A DNA stretch of 49,047 nucleotides from Caldifarciminota bacterium UBA3073 (lineage in GTDB: Bacteria; Hydrothermota; UBA3073). Where the stretch lies: NCBI GenBank assembly GCA_002366725.1, contig DFBT01000076.1:1-49047 (forward strand), given 5' to 3'. This document shows positions 31,544-41,017 of this stretch, one piece after another. The translations under genes were made by a program, and so were the position numbers. Each line of letters begins with the position of its first letter. The stretch's first letter is position 1. The notes under the pieces are model-generated. The model was not told where the DNA came from. It saw only the letters and a program-made list of their open reading frames with translations, and did not search any database.

Positions 31544-34198
31544 TCAAAATCTACATGATAGACCTATCTCTACCTTCCTCGGTTCAGAATAGAACTCAGG
31601 TCTGTTCAGAAAATCCTCCAATGTATTTGGACCCTTAACCTCGCTTGTATAATGTGGAATAAGTGAATAGCTTGCCCTTCCTGTGTCGAGATAAACATCC
31701 TCTTCGTTCTTTCTATCGAAGAGATTGTTAACCAAAAGGTTTATTGAAAATATCCCATTAAACAGAGTAAAATCTCTGTGTGCCTTAAGGTCAAATGAAT
31801 AAGTTTCGGGCTTTCTCTCACTGTTCTCAAAGCCAAGGCGTATATTCTGGTATTCAGAGGTATATGGAAACCCACTACCATATCTTCCTATAATCGAGAT
31901 ACCTCCTATATCAGGTTTACCAATATTTAAGGTAAAATTAATAGTATGCGTCTGATCCCAATCTAAAGGCACAACCTGTATCTCACTTTCTCTTGGTGGC
32001 TCACTCTGCTGGTCATAAAATATCGCGTTTGGATCTGAGGCATTTCCTTCCGCTACCTGATAGGTATAGTCGAGGTAAGTAGTGATAAAACCAATAGGCC
32101 GGGTCTTGAGTGAAACAGTAACACCCCTGACATTCCCGTAATCACGATTTACATACCTTGCATATCTATCACCCATTATATAAAGCTCATATATGGCAGT
32201 TCCTACAAGGTTTCTTATATCCTTATAATATGCAGTTAAATCCACTCCAACTAAATCGCCAAACTGTTGCTGGATTCCATACTCATATATGGTCGTCTTC
32301 TGGGGTTCCAGGTCAGCATTGCCCATAAGTGACTTGAGTTCCCCTCCCATCACCTCAAACTCTGGGTTATGATAGAGATACTGAAAAGGAGGAATCTGGA
32401 AGAAATGACCATAGGAAAAGTGAAGAACACCCCTCTCTGTTATTGGGAATGCTATTCCAAGTCGAGGACTTATCTGATGTTTTACACTTGCCTCCCTGTA
32501 CCACACATCCCTCTGCCAGTAAGAGTTGTTCGGGTCCCTTGGGTCGAGTGGAACTATACCGTCGGGGTAAAAATAGTCGTACCTGAATCCTGCGTTTACT
32601 ATCAAATTATTAAACTCCATCTTGTCCTGGATGTAAAAAGCAGCCTCTATAGGGTCGTGTGTGTATCTATTATGTCTCGTTGAGGAGATAGGATAGGGTC
32701 TGGGCTTCCAATCAGTGGTCTCGTCCAGTTGCAACTCAAATTCTTCTAAAGAAAGGGCGTGTCTCCTTGCCTCCAGTCCGCATTTAACCTGATGAGTTCC
32801 AGTTATCTGGGAAGTGATATCAAAATTCCCTGATACGCTTTTTGAAACCCGGTAGTAGTGGTTCATATCACACCCACCTGTATAGAATGCATATGCATTT
32901 CGATTCAATCTTCTGGGATCAACATATCTTTTGTCGAGCGTATCCTCATACACATAGGACTTATAATCTTTTGCACTACTAGCTAACCTCACATTAAAGA
33001 AGGTTCTTGCACCGACAGCCTGCGTGAATGTGAGAAGGTGCATACAGGATTTCTCATACTCTGTAGGGGCTCCATCAGGATCATATTTGAAGAGATGCCA
33101 GTAGGTTCTTTTTTTAAGGTTACCCAACATAAATCCGTATCTGAGTTTTGAGTTGGGGAGGATTTGATATGAAAGGTTGCCGTAAAAAAATTTCTTTTCT
33201 TCTGGATTCATCGGGACGTAACTACTGTCACCCGTGGTCTCAACATACCACTCTGATGGGTCCCCTGACTCAAATTTTGAGGAGTCAGATGGATTGAATA
33301 TTCTCTTGCTATATAACCATCCTCCATTTTTATATAGCCTCGTAGATAAGAAAAAATTTATTCTTTCACCTATTGGTCCGCTTAGGGTTGCCTCTACATT
33401 ATGGTTGCTCAAAGGTTCAAAATGGTGAATATGCTGGAATGTCTCCTCGTGGGTTGAGATGTAATCTCCCGTCCATGTTGATATTTCACCAGAGGGGTTT
33501 CTCCCTCCCTCTTTTGTTACAATGTTAACTACACCCGACATAGCCTTACCGTACTCAGCATTGAATGTCCCACTCACTACCTTCATCTCCTGCACAATGC
33601 TGTTCTCTACCTCCATCATCATCTCTCCAGAGAATGGATCGGTGACAGATACGCCATCTATCATATATACAATCTCGTCAGACCTACCACCCCTGATGTG
33701 GATTTCACCACCACTTCCAACAGTCACTCCTGCCTGTAGTTTTAGAAGATCTTTAAAGCTACCAACGGGCATCTCTTTTATATCCTCGGAACCTAATGTG
33801 GCCTCCGATGAGGTGAGGTCCATTTGTATCAGGGATTTTTCTGCCACAACCGTGATGCCTTCGCCTTCGATAATGGTGGGTTTCAATTTGAAGTCGAGCC
33901 CTGTAGTGAGGTCTGACGACACTTTAACATCCATCACTTGCCTGGCCTCGTATCCTATCATAGATGCCGTGATGGAATACTCACCCGGAGGGACATTCAG
34001 AATGATATAGTTGCCATCAATATCTGTGGCAGCACCCAGCCTGGTGTTTTCTATCACCACATTTACTCCAGACAGCGGTTCGTGTGACTGAAGATCGGTA
34101 ATCCTACCCACTACCTTTCCTGTGACCCCCGCCGAGAGTGTGCTATATAAAGCTATTTGCAGTAGAAATACACCCTTTATGATGGATGAGCCACTCAT
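31544..34198 (-). CDS. TonB-dependent outer-membrane receptor, copy 1 (glycan locus)
   Basis: An 884-residue receptor: signal peptide (1-23), a carboxypeptidase-regulatory-like domain (25-110; GRITDLQSHEPLSGVNVVIENTRLGAATDIDGNY in two pieces), a plug (about 115-235; IHIRGGRSDEIVYMIDGV, TFNAEYGKAMSGVVNIVTKEGG) and a beta-barrel to the C-terminal GLSCRF. Such receptors import oligosaccharides or chelates at the cost of the proton gradient through TonB. There is no SusD gene beside it; the next gene is a large secreted protein. It is paralogous to 45570-48287, sharing for example SYGHFFQIPPF and GNADLEPQKT. It lies 30 nt after the CBM9-like gene. Confidence 0.9.
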   Translation of the reverse strand: MSGSSIIKGVFLLQIALYSTLSAGVTGKVVGRITDLQSHEPLSGVNVVIENTRLGAATDIDGNYIILNVPPGEYSITASMIGYEARQVMDVKVSSDLTTGLDFKLKPTIIEGEGITVVAEKSLIQMDLTSSEATLGSEDIKEMPVGSFKDLLKLQAGVTVGSGGEIHIRGGRSDEIVYMIDGVSVTDPFSGEMMMEVENSIVQEMKVVSGTFNAEYGKAMSGVVNIVTKEGGRNPSGEISTWTGDYISTHEETFQHIHHFEPLSNHNVEATLSGPIGERINFFLSTRLYKNGGWLYSKRIFNPSDSSKFESGDPSEWYVETTGDSSYVPMNPEEKKFFYGNLSYQILPNSKLRYGFMLGNLKKRTYWHLFKYDPDGAPTEYEKSCMHLLTFTQAVGARTFFNVRLASSAKDYKSYVYEDTLDKRYVDPRRLNRNAYAFYTGGCDMNHYYRVSKSVSGNFDITSQITGTHQVKCGLEARRHALSLEEFELQLDETTDWKPRPYPISSTRHNRYTHDPIEAAFYIQDKMEFNNLIVNAGFRYDYFYPDGIVPLDPRDPNNSYWQRDVWYREASVKHQISPRLGIAFPITERGVLHFSYGHFFQIPPFQYLYHNPEFEVMGGELKSLMGNADLEPQKTTIYEYGIQQQFGDLVGVDLTAYYKDIRNLVGTAIYELYIMGDRYARYVNRDYGNVRGVTVSLKTRPIGFITTYLDYTYQVAEGNASDPNAIFYDQQSEPPRESEIQVVPLDWDQTHTINFTLNIGKPDIGGISIIGRYGSGFPYTSEYQNIRLGFENSERKPETYSFDLKAHRDFTLFNGIFSINLLVNNLFDRKNEEDVYLDTGRASYSLIPHYTSEVKGPNTLEDFLNRPEFYSEPRKVEIGLSCRF

Positions 34199-34228
34199 TT
34201 TTTATGGCGGGTTCTCCCTTAATGTATG

Positions 34229-36052
34229 CTATCTTACAAGCAACATCCTGCGTGTTTCGCTAAACCCCTCAGCCTTTATACGATAAAAATAAACACCATT
34301 GGCAACCTTCATGTTACCATCCGTGGTGCCATCCCAGTAGACTGTGTGAATTCCTGCTTCCACATTACCTTCTACCAGTGTCTTTACTACCTGCCCCGTC
34401 AGGCTGTAGACCTTGAGCACAGTATGTGTTTTTCTTGGGAGTTCGTATCTTATTGCGGTCGTCCTGCTGAAGGGATTAGGATAGTTCTGACGGAGCATAC
34501 ATACCTTTGGCCCGGATTCATCTTCCGCTATACCCACTTCTGGTGATAGATATACCTGTCTGTACATATAGTATTTATCGAAGTTTATATCAGCCCACTC
34601 GCATCCCCACCAGGACTTTACATAATCGGAGGTATGCTCATCGAATACATCCCAGGATGAATGGTCCATATCCCATATAACCGGGGCCATCCACACTGAA
34701 TCACCATCCACATATCCCCACATATCTGTATGCAGAACAAGTTCAAGAGAGTAGCCGTGGTCTGGGCCGCATCCGCCAGTATCGGCATGTGTTACAGTTC
34801 CAGGAGGTTCATAGGATTTTCCCTCTACTGCACCACTTGGCACAGATGCACTCAACTCAAGCTTGGCAGTATCCCCAACCACATTGCCGAAGTACATAAG
34901 TTTTACCTCGTGCCTCTCCCCGGGACCTGGTATAACCCAGGGGTCCCTCATCCACAGGAAGAGACCGTCCGCCTCCCAGCCCGGTCCCCACTCACACACA
35001 GAGGAGTCATCCGATACGATCCCAAGGTAAAGGTCTGTACCATCGTGCAGGAATTTGATCGTTGCAGTGCTTGGATCATCCCATTCGTTTAGTGTATCAC
35101 CCCACTGCATCCAATACCAACCAGTCGCTCCCTGACTACCCTTGCCGATGGTCATTGCGGTAGCGTTTTCCCATACATCTTCACTGAGTTGACCGTCTAT
35201 AGTAATACCCTTATCCTCTGGTATCTGGTAGGCATCTACAGTTGTTAGGTCACCGAGTAATAGACACCTCAATTCAGTTCCCCACTCACTCCCCCACCAG
35301 CTCTTGAAATAGTCACAGAGGTCGGGATCGGGAGCTGTCGCATGCTCCGGGACATAAAAGTCCATATCGAATATCATCATAGAGAGCCATACGGAATCAT
35401 ACGGTTCATAAGTGGGATCGAGTATATCAAGGTGAATCACCATCTCAAGTGTATAACCAGAGTCAGGTGCTGTGTTGTCGTTTGTTATAGTACCGGGGAA
35501 TTCGTAGGATGCCCCTTCACCGGAACCTTCAGGACCGTTCATCTCAAATCGAGCGGAGTCACCAACCCCTTCGTTTACATAGAAGAGTTTATACTCAAAT
35601 AGTGCACCACTTTCCCTCATCTTGACCTTCATAAAGAGGCCATCGCCTTCCCATCCGGGGAAACGCTTGCAGACTGATTCGTCGTCCGATTGGAGAGCTA
35701 TATACAGGTCTGTCCCATGATGGAGGAATTTAACAATCGCGGTGGATGTATCAGTGTAACCATCATTCCCATCACCGTTTGCGTCCGGCACTATGTCGCT
35801 TGGTGGATATTCCCAGTTTGTGACTCCAAAGCCAGCATCAACTGGGGTATAGCCGGGTCCGAAGCCCAGATCAAAGAAGTGTCTATCCCAATGGAGCGTA
35901 TCACCCAAATCGAGTCTTCCATCTATCGTTAACTCCTCTGCGGGGTCTCTGCTCATTACCTGCATAGATTGAGGGTCCATATGCCCAACACCAGTGGCTA
36001 TCTGGGCAATCAGAAGAACGGCGCTGCCCACAATTATCCACTTATTCTTCAT
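34229..36052 (-). CDS. Secreted protein with two CBM9-like domains and a FlgD-like C-terminal domain
   Basis: A 607-residue protein with a signal peptide (MKNKWIIVGSAVLLIAQIATGVG). Two similar domains of about 230 residues follow, each opening with ELTIDGRLD / GITIDGQLSEDVWENA and containing FLH(H/D)GTDLY and Y(T/S)LE(M/L)V(I/L)H strands, as in CBM9/DOMON-like sugar- or heme-binding folds. The end (LRQNYPNPFSRTTAIRYELP ... GVYFYRIKAEG) is the FlgD-like sorting domain. As the first gene after lacI and next to a TonB receptor it probably binds the glycan at the surface. ATG at 36050-36052 has GGAGG 8 nt upstream; the in-frame GTG at 36061 overlaps that site and was not chosen. Confidence 0.8.
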   Translation of the reverse strand: MKNKWIIVGSAVLLIAQIATGVGHMDPQSMQVMSRDPAEELTIDGRLDLGDTLHWDRHFFDLGFGPGYTPVDAGFGVTNWEYPPSDIVPDANGDGNDGYTDTSTAIVKFLHHGTDLYIALQSDDESVCKRFPGWEGDGLFMKVKMRESGALFEYKLFYVNEGVGDSARFEMNGPEGSGEGASYEFPGTITNDNTAPDSGYTLEMVIHLDILDPTYEPYDSVWLSMMIFDMDFYVPEHATAPDPDLCDYFKSWWGSEWGTELRCLLLGDLTTVDAYQIPEDKGITIDGQLSEDVWENATAMTIGKGSQGATGWYWMQWGDTLNEWDDPSTATIKFLHDGTDLYLGIVSDDSSVCEWGPGWEADGLFLWMRDPWVIPGPGERHEVKLMYFGNVVGDTAKLELSASVPSGAVEGKSYEPPGTVTHADTGGCGPDHGYSLELVLHTDMWGYVDGDSVWMAPVIWDMDHSSWDVFDEHTSDYVKSWWGCEWADINFDKYYMYRQVYLSPEVGIAEDESGPKVCMLRQNYPNPFSRTTAIRYELPRKTHTVLKVYSLTGQVVKTLVEGNVEAGIHTVYWDGTTDGNMKVANGVYFYRIKAEGFSETRRMLLVR

Positions 36053-36155
36053 GCCTTTCACCTCCTTTCAAAAATTTCTCTACGGGGATTCAGGAGATCG
36101 TACCTGCTCTTTAACCCCTGTTTCACGCAAGACACTTCAGGAGAACCCGCCATTA

Positions 36156-37151
36156 TCAACAACCACAGGACTTCCTTATAACAAGTCCTGTCTTAAGTAT
36201 GTTTTTTCTTCTTGTACTCTTACCTTTCAACATACCAGTAATACTTTCAACTGCCATAGCACCGAGTTCATACATTGGTAGATGAACGGTCGTCAGGGGA
36301 GGAGTAACAAGCCTTGCAAGTTCTATATCGTCAAATCCAATGATTGCCATATCCTTTGGAATCGAAAGACCTCTTTTCTTGACCGCCTCCATTGCTCCAA
36401 TAGCCATGGGATCGTTGGCTGCAAATACAGCATCTGGCGGTTGGACAAGGTCAAGAAGTATATGCATGGCACTTTCTCCTCCCTCCCATTGGAAGTTACC
36501 ATCTACTATATACTCTGGATTTAGTTTTATGTTGTAATCCTTAAGCGCTGACTTGTATCCGGCAAGTCTTTGGAATGCGTCATAATTATCAAGGGGACCT
36601 CTTATCGTTGCAATCCTTTTGTATCCATGTTTTATAAGATGTACAACCGCCTGATAGGCACCTTGCAAATCATCTATTACTACATATTTGCAATTAGTAT
36701 ATTTAATTTTTTTACATAAAACAACAATTGGAAAACTACTCCTGTGAAATTCCATCAAGAAGTCATCACCCAGTGTGGGGTCCATAAGGATTAGACCATC
36801 TACCCTTCCCTCGCCCAGAAGCCTGAAGGACAACTCCTCATCACTTCGATGACTGTGAAATGTGGAAACAAGGAGATGGAAATTCTGCCTTACAGCCGCC
36901 TCATCGGCACCCCTGATTACCTGAGAAAAGAAACCATCTGCGATTTCGGGAAGTATAAGCCCGATGGTATGAGTTCTGCCGAGAGTTAATCCCCTTGCTA
37001 TGGCACTTGGCACATACCCTAACTCCTTTATCACCTCATAAACCCTTTCCCTTGTATCCTGCCTTACCTTCGGATTCCCGTTGATTACACGGGAAACGGT
37101 GGTTATAGATACCCCTGCCCTCTCTGCGACCTCTTTTATTGTCCCCGGCAT
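36156..37151 (-). CDS. LacI-family transcriptional regulator
   Basis: A 331-residue regulator. Residues 3-25 are the helix-turn-helix (TIKEVAERAGVSITTVSRVING), followed by the hinge helix (YVPSAIARGL) and a periplasmic-binding-like sensor domain (HTIGLILPEIADGFFSQVIRGADEAA ... IIGFDDIELARLVTPPLTTV). It is the first gene of the glycan run, and its promoter carries a LacI-type operator, so autoregulation and control of the downstream genes are likely. The effector is presumably a glycan breakdown product. ATG at 37149-37151 was chosen because GGAG lies 7 nt upstream and the domain starts there; the earlier TTG would read through operator 2. The 3' end (36167-36193) contains a 9-bp inverted repeat. 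Confidence 0.93.
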   Translation of the reverse strand: MPGTIKEVAERAGVSITTVSRVINGNPKVRQDTRERVYEVIKELGYVPSAIARGLTLGRTHTIGLILPEIADGFFSQVIRGADEAAVRQNFHLLVSTFHSHRSDEELSFRLLGEGRVDGLILMDPTLGDDFLMEFHRSSFPIVVLCKKIKYTNCKYVVIDDLQGAYQAVVHLIKHGYKRIATIRGPLDNYDAFQRLAGYKSALKDYNIKLNPEYIVDGNFQWEGGESAMHILLDLVQPPDAVFAANDPMAIGAMEAVKKRGLSIPKDMAIIGFDDIELARLVTPPLTTVHLPMYELGAMAVESITGMLKGKSTRRKNILKTGLVIRKSCGC

Positions 37152-37164
37152 TCTTTCTCTCCTT

Positions 37165-37180
37165 GTGGAATCGGTTTCAT
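37165..37180 (-). promoter_or_regulatory. LacI-type operator 2 (leader of lacI)
   Basis: GTGGAATCGGTTTCAT matches operator 1 at 14 of 16 positions. It lies in the leader between the transcription start and the lacI ribosome-binding site. Confidence 0.55.
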
Positions 37181-37208
37181 AAAATATAGTTCTAGTCAAC
37201 TATTCTTG

Positions 37209-37224
37209 ATGAAATCGGTTTCAT
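37209..37224 (-). promoter_or_regulatory. LacI-type operator 1 at the transcription start of lacI
   Basis: ATGAAATCGGTTTCAT is a near-perfect palindrome (one mismatched pair) with a central CG, as LacI-family operators have. It begins 4 bp downstream of the -10 box and covers the expected start site, so a bound repressor would block RNA polymerase. Confidence 0.75.
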
Positions 37225-37227
37225 TAT

Positions 37228-37256
37228 ATTATATTATAATAATTTGATTTTGTCAA
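37228..37256 (-). promoter_or_regulatory. Perfect-consensus promoter of lacI and the glycan operon
   Basis: Minus strand: TTGACA (37251-37256), a 17-bp spacer, TATAAT (37228-37233). Operator 1 lies immediately downstream. A half-site-like CGATTTCAT occurs upstream at 37295-37303. The rest of 37257-37435 is AT-rich with no gene or clear terminator. Confidence 0.8.
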
Positions 37257-37435
37257 GGAAAAAATGTTTTTATGAATTTTTTTTTTGCTTTTTTCGATTT
37301 CATCCCTTTTAAAAACTATTTTAAAATGGGGAATTTTGTGGTATGATGGGTGGGAGAAAGGGTGAATCAAAGAGATAGGGAAAAGGTATTACCGACGCAT
37401 TTTGCAGTGACAAGAGAATTCGTGGTCATATGATA

Positions 37436-40400
37436 CTATCTTATGAGCAGTATCTTTTCTGTGTCCTTTGATTCTCCTCTACCCAACCTTAGAAAGTACA
37501 CACCGTTTGATAGGCGCCTGCCGCTGGAATCCTTACCATCCCATAAGACCTTATATCTACCCGCTTGCTTCTCTTCATTGACCAGGGTTCTTATAAGTTG
37601 TCCTGAAATATTGTATATCTTGAGTGTGGTTAGTATAGAGCTCCTGCCAGTTAGGAAATAATCGATAGCTACTGATTTATTGAACGGGTTCGGGCTGCTT
37701 TGCAAGAGCAGGCATCGATTTATGCTATCTAAAATATCCTCTTCCTCAACGGCGAAAAGGGCGGCAGCAAAGATAATCGGACCACCCGCACCATAGATCT
37801 CCTGACCAATTTGTCCCGACTTTTCCCAACCCTGCCTTAAGTCCTCAAGTGGGACATACATAGATGGAACATTTACTGCACCGTATATGGTGGTCTCTGT
37901 CCAAACTGCCTCTTCAGGTAAAAAAGGTGCCAGAGAATATCGCATAACTGCTGGGGTGTAATCAATAAATCCGCCAATTAAATTATTGAAATACTCCGGA
38001 ATGAGTCCTGAAGTGAGGTTTACATACTCATTTAAATATTCCCAGACCTCATACTGTTCCTTCATCGTGATAACCCCTGCCTCTTGCATGGGACTCATTC
38101 CAAAAAAAGTAAGATAATCTGAAGCGTATCCATAATCACACTCCCAGAGCCAGCAGGCTCTCATTATATTTGCGAGGGGCATATAGCTCATCCTCAAATA
38201 ATCACTGTTGCCTGTGATTTGATATAATCTGGCACAGGCTACCGCACAGGCAGCTGTCATCTGTAACTCATACGCGAGGTTGAAACCTTTCCCAACAATA
38301 TGCTGAATGGACGCCTCTGCTTCGTCAAGATAGAGTTGTTCTTCCTTAAGGTCGTAACATTCCAGCATAAGATAAGCATACCCTCCAGCTACATCTGGCT
38401 CTGAACCGGATAATGCATTGTTGGTGTTGTAATCAAAGAAGACCGGGAATTCATAATTAACATTGTGCGCAAAGTCAATAATCGTTGGAATAGATAGAAA
38501 GAGCAGCAAGTCAGCCATATCACTTCCCATTTTGTCCAGTTTTGCAAGACCAATGGCAAGTTCCATCGTATACCAGCTATCTCCTCTCGTTATACCCTCA
38601 TTAGGATAGTCATTTACAATTGTTTGGTGTGTGGTATTATAAAAATAGGGCAGGATTTGCTCCAGACCATCATCTATAGAAGTTACATCACCATATATCT
38701 CCTCATATTTTTCAATTGCTACAAGCACATCCAATTGCGCAATCAATTCGGCAGAGTCAAAACGGGGGATATTGACATATGCCCTCAAAAAATCAACACC
38801 GTTAACCGCCACCCAGCATCTTGCATCAAGGAGATCGTTCAACTCATAAGATGCCACCTCTTGCCAATTGGTTTCTATAATATCGGGTTTATAAATATGT
38901 TCATAAATTTTTGACAATGAGAAAATGAATCTCTCTGCTATCTCTACCTCAGAGGTGGGCATACCGGGGATTATATAGATATATGTGTCTACAATATCAA
39001 AATTCGTTCCCGCTGGAATAATTGTTGGTGGACCAATAGGCCTTTTATAACCAATACTTCCTCCGGAGGCATCCACTACATATTCGGGTGCCCATCCTGC
39101 TTTAAGCGTGAAGTAATCATTGAGTGTAGAAAAATCCTCGAAGTAGAAGATTGAACTGTTGAGGGTGTCTTCGTAGAGGTAGCAGATGCCGGAGGCGAAT
39201 CTTGCTTGTTTTGTATATCTGGTTATACCACCTGTTGTTAGACATCCGTTGACTCTGTCGTAAAACCAAAGGTCCCTCGGATTATCGATTATCACCGCAG
39301 ACTGATTAGTTGATATATTTGCCTGCCAATTTATCAATCCGGGACTATCTCTATACACCGTGAAGAGAATAGTAAAATCAGCCCAATCTCTTGTACAAAG
39401 AATTGTTATCAAAATTTCATCCTCGGTCTCTGTCGCCGATATATCCTGCACATATTCAGGTTTCATAAGATCGAATAGAGCACCGTGAACAACCCTCGTT
39501 GCCAGTGCCTTCGAGGGTTCTAAAGTGGGATATATAAATATATATCCATCTGTTTCAGTCTTGTCGTATTCAATCGTGTAATCACCCATAGTTATGTGGA
39601 AATGGGTGCTATCCCAGGAGTCGAGAGTCACGGTTTCTTCTCCCGGAGGAGTGTGAATATTACAGATTACCTGAGGGTTTTCACCCTCCACTCCATCAGG
39701 GTCTTCATATGTGACCCTAACATCGTAATCTGTATCAGGGATGAGTCCAATAATAGTTCTTTGAAAGGAAGAATCCACCCTATACATATATCCGTCGTCG
39801 ATCCAACAGGTGACAACCGAGGGCTTATGCTCAAGAATTGCAGTCCCGTTAAGATTTGCATCACCAGAATAGGGTGCTATGACTTTTATTATGTTGGGTC
39901 CCTCTGCCTCTGCAGTGATCGTGCCCGCTGTCATCTTAATATGAGGAAGGAGGATATTGGTTATATACTTTGGGTTTTCACCAACAACTCCATCGGGGTC
40001 GAAATATGTTACCCTTGCGTCGTATTCAAGGCCGGGAGAGAGATCTGTTATCGTCTGTTTATATAAAAAGGGTTGTTTTTCCATAGTAACCTCTGGTTCC
40101 CATTCACTCTCATCTGATAGTTTATAACTCAAGGTTGCATATCCGTCATTGTCTGTATCTCCGGTGTAAGTGGCTTCAACAGTTATTGAATTATATGTGT
40201 GGGTTTCTGAGACTGTCCCCGTAATAGTTTGAGGCTCAGACGAAAGTTTAATATAAAGTTTTGGACGGTAATTGACAACATTATATTCGCTCGATGCAAA
40301 ATCCAGTATCCCACCAGCTAAAGAAACTACCGGCTCACGCAAGACAAACCCAAAATTGCTGTCGGGATAAACCATCCAGTGTTGGCACATATCAGTCAAA

Positions 40401-41017
40401 GTCCAGGAGTGCCATGTATTGGTCGAAGTGCTTGTGTAGAAGCTTTTAACCTCTTCAGGCGTCCCTTCTCTGTCATCGGGCACGCCGTTACAACCAGCTA
40501 CTGCCCAGGGAACACTATCAAGGATGGCATAATTCCAGTTGCATTCCCCCAAGACTGCTGGTTGACCATCATAGCCGCCGGGGTCGTTACCACTTCCTTC
40601 TCCCCAAGCTCGATTGAGACGGTAAACACCCAGCTCCTTGGTATCTGTCTGGGGTGTTCTCCTCTGTGTGAAGTAGAGGTAAACCCAGGCAGAGTCGATC
40701 TCTGTCCCGGATGGAATGGATGAGAGATCGAACCTTACAAGGGCGTGCTTTGCATCCACCTCTCCGCCGTTCCCTGTGGCCTCGAACATATCCTCACCGC
40801 CCGTATTCCAGTCGGGTTTATCGATGAAGATATGTGCATCTGTACATCCATAGTATCCATCCACACCCTGCTGGAATGTAAAGATCTCCTGTGCAAGAGA
40901 GTTGCCTTCTATTGAAATGAAGCCAAGGCAGAGCAAGATAATAACAATTAAAAAGTTTCGGCGATTATAAAACATTTGACACCAAAAATACAGTAAAATA
41001 AAAATATCAAAATTCAT
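37436..41017 (-). CDS. Very large secreted multidomain protein with a DNRLRE-like domain and a possible uncharacterised glycan-active region
   Basis: About 1,180-1,193 residues. After a signal peptide (NFLIVIILLCLGFISIEGNSLA) comes a DNRLRE-like beta domain (about 45-265; HALVRFDLSSIPSGTEIDSAWVYLYF ... SWTLTDMCQHW ... YRPKLYIK). Two FnIII-like repeats follow (about 268-465; both with YDARVTY/YDVRVTY and DPDGVxGENP), then a beta-sandwich region (about 470-690). About 700-1090 is helix-rich (GDSWYTMELAIGLAKL, LMLECYDLKEEQLYLDEAEASI, AACAVACARLYQITG), suggesting an alpha/alpha toroid, followed by a FlgD-like end (SSPNPFNKSVAIDYF ... GVYFLRLG). No known GH or PL motif was identified. It lies between the two receptor modules. 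Either ATG at 41017 or ATG at 40975 could start it; neither has a strong ribosome-binding site. Confidence 0.7.
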   Translation of the reverse strand: MNFDIFILLYFWCQMFYNRRNFLIVIILLCLGFISIEGNSLAQEIFTFQQGVDGYYGCTDAHIFIDKPDWNTGGEDMFEATGNGGEVDAKHALVRFDLSSIPSGTEIDSAWVYLYFTQRRTPQTDTKELGVYRLNRAWGEGSGNDPGGYDGQPAVLGECNWNYAILDSVPWAVAGCNGVPDDREGTPEEVKSFYTSTSTNTWHSWTLTDMCQHWMVYPDSNFGFVLREPVVSLAGGILDFASSEYNVVNYRPKLYIKLSSEPQTITGTVSETHTYNSITVEATYTGDTDNDGYATLSYKLSDESEWEPEVTMEKQPFLYKQTITDLSPGLEYDARVTYFDPDGVVGENPKYITNILLPHIKMTAGTITAEAEGPNIIKVIAPYSGDANLNGTAILEHKPSVVTCWIDDGYMYRVDSSFQRTIIGLIPDTDYDVRVTYEDPDGVEGENPQVICNIHTPPGEETVTLDSWDSTHFHITMGDYTIEYDKTETDGYIFIYPTLEPSKALATRVVHGALFDLMKPEYVQDISATETEDEILITILCTRDWADFTILFTVYRDSPGLINWQANISTNQSAVIIDNPRDLWFYDRVNGCLTTGGITRYTKQARFASGICYLYEDTLNSSIFYFEDFSTLNDYFTLKAGWAPEYVVDASGGSIGYKRPIGPPTIIPAGTNFDIVDTYIYIIPGMPTSEVEIAERFIFSLSKIYEHIYKPDIIETNWQEVASYELNDLLDARCWVAVNGVDFLRAYVNIPRFDSAELIAQLDVLVAIEKYEEIYGDVTSIDDGLEQILPYFYNTTHQTIVNDYPNEGITRGDSWYTMELAIGLAKLDKMGSDMADLLLFLSIPTIIDFAHNVNYEFPVFFDYNTNNALSGSEPDVAGGYAYLMLECYDLKEEQLYLDEAEASIQHIVGKGFNLAYELQMTAACAVACARLYQITGNSDYLRMSYMPLANIMRACWLWECDYGYASDYLTFFGMSPMQEAGVITMKEQYEVWEYLNEYVNLTSGLIPEYFNNLIGGFIDYTPAVMRYSLAPFLPEEAVWTETTIYGAVNVPSMYVPLEDLRQGWEKSGQIGQEIYGAGGPIIFAAALFAVEEEDILDSINRCLLLQSSPNPFNKSVAIDYFLTGRSSILTTLKIYNISGQLIRTLVNEEKQAGRYKVLWDGKDSSGRRLSNGVYFLRLGRGESKDTEKILLIR

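Noticed and set aside
31544..36052. A classical SusC/SusD locus
   Set aside because: The receptor lacks an adjacent SusD-like lipoprotein; the neighbours are FlgD-tailed secreted proteins and a PorV-like protein.
37152..37199. Longer LacI start
   Set aside because: The added codons cover operator 2 and the ribosome-binding site; the helix-turn-helix begins right after ATG 37151.
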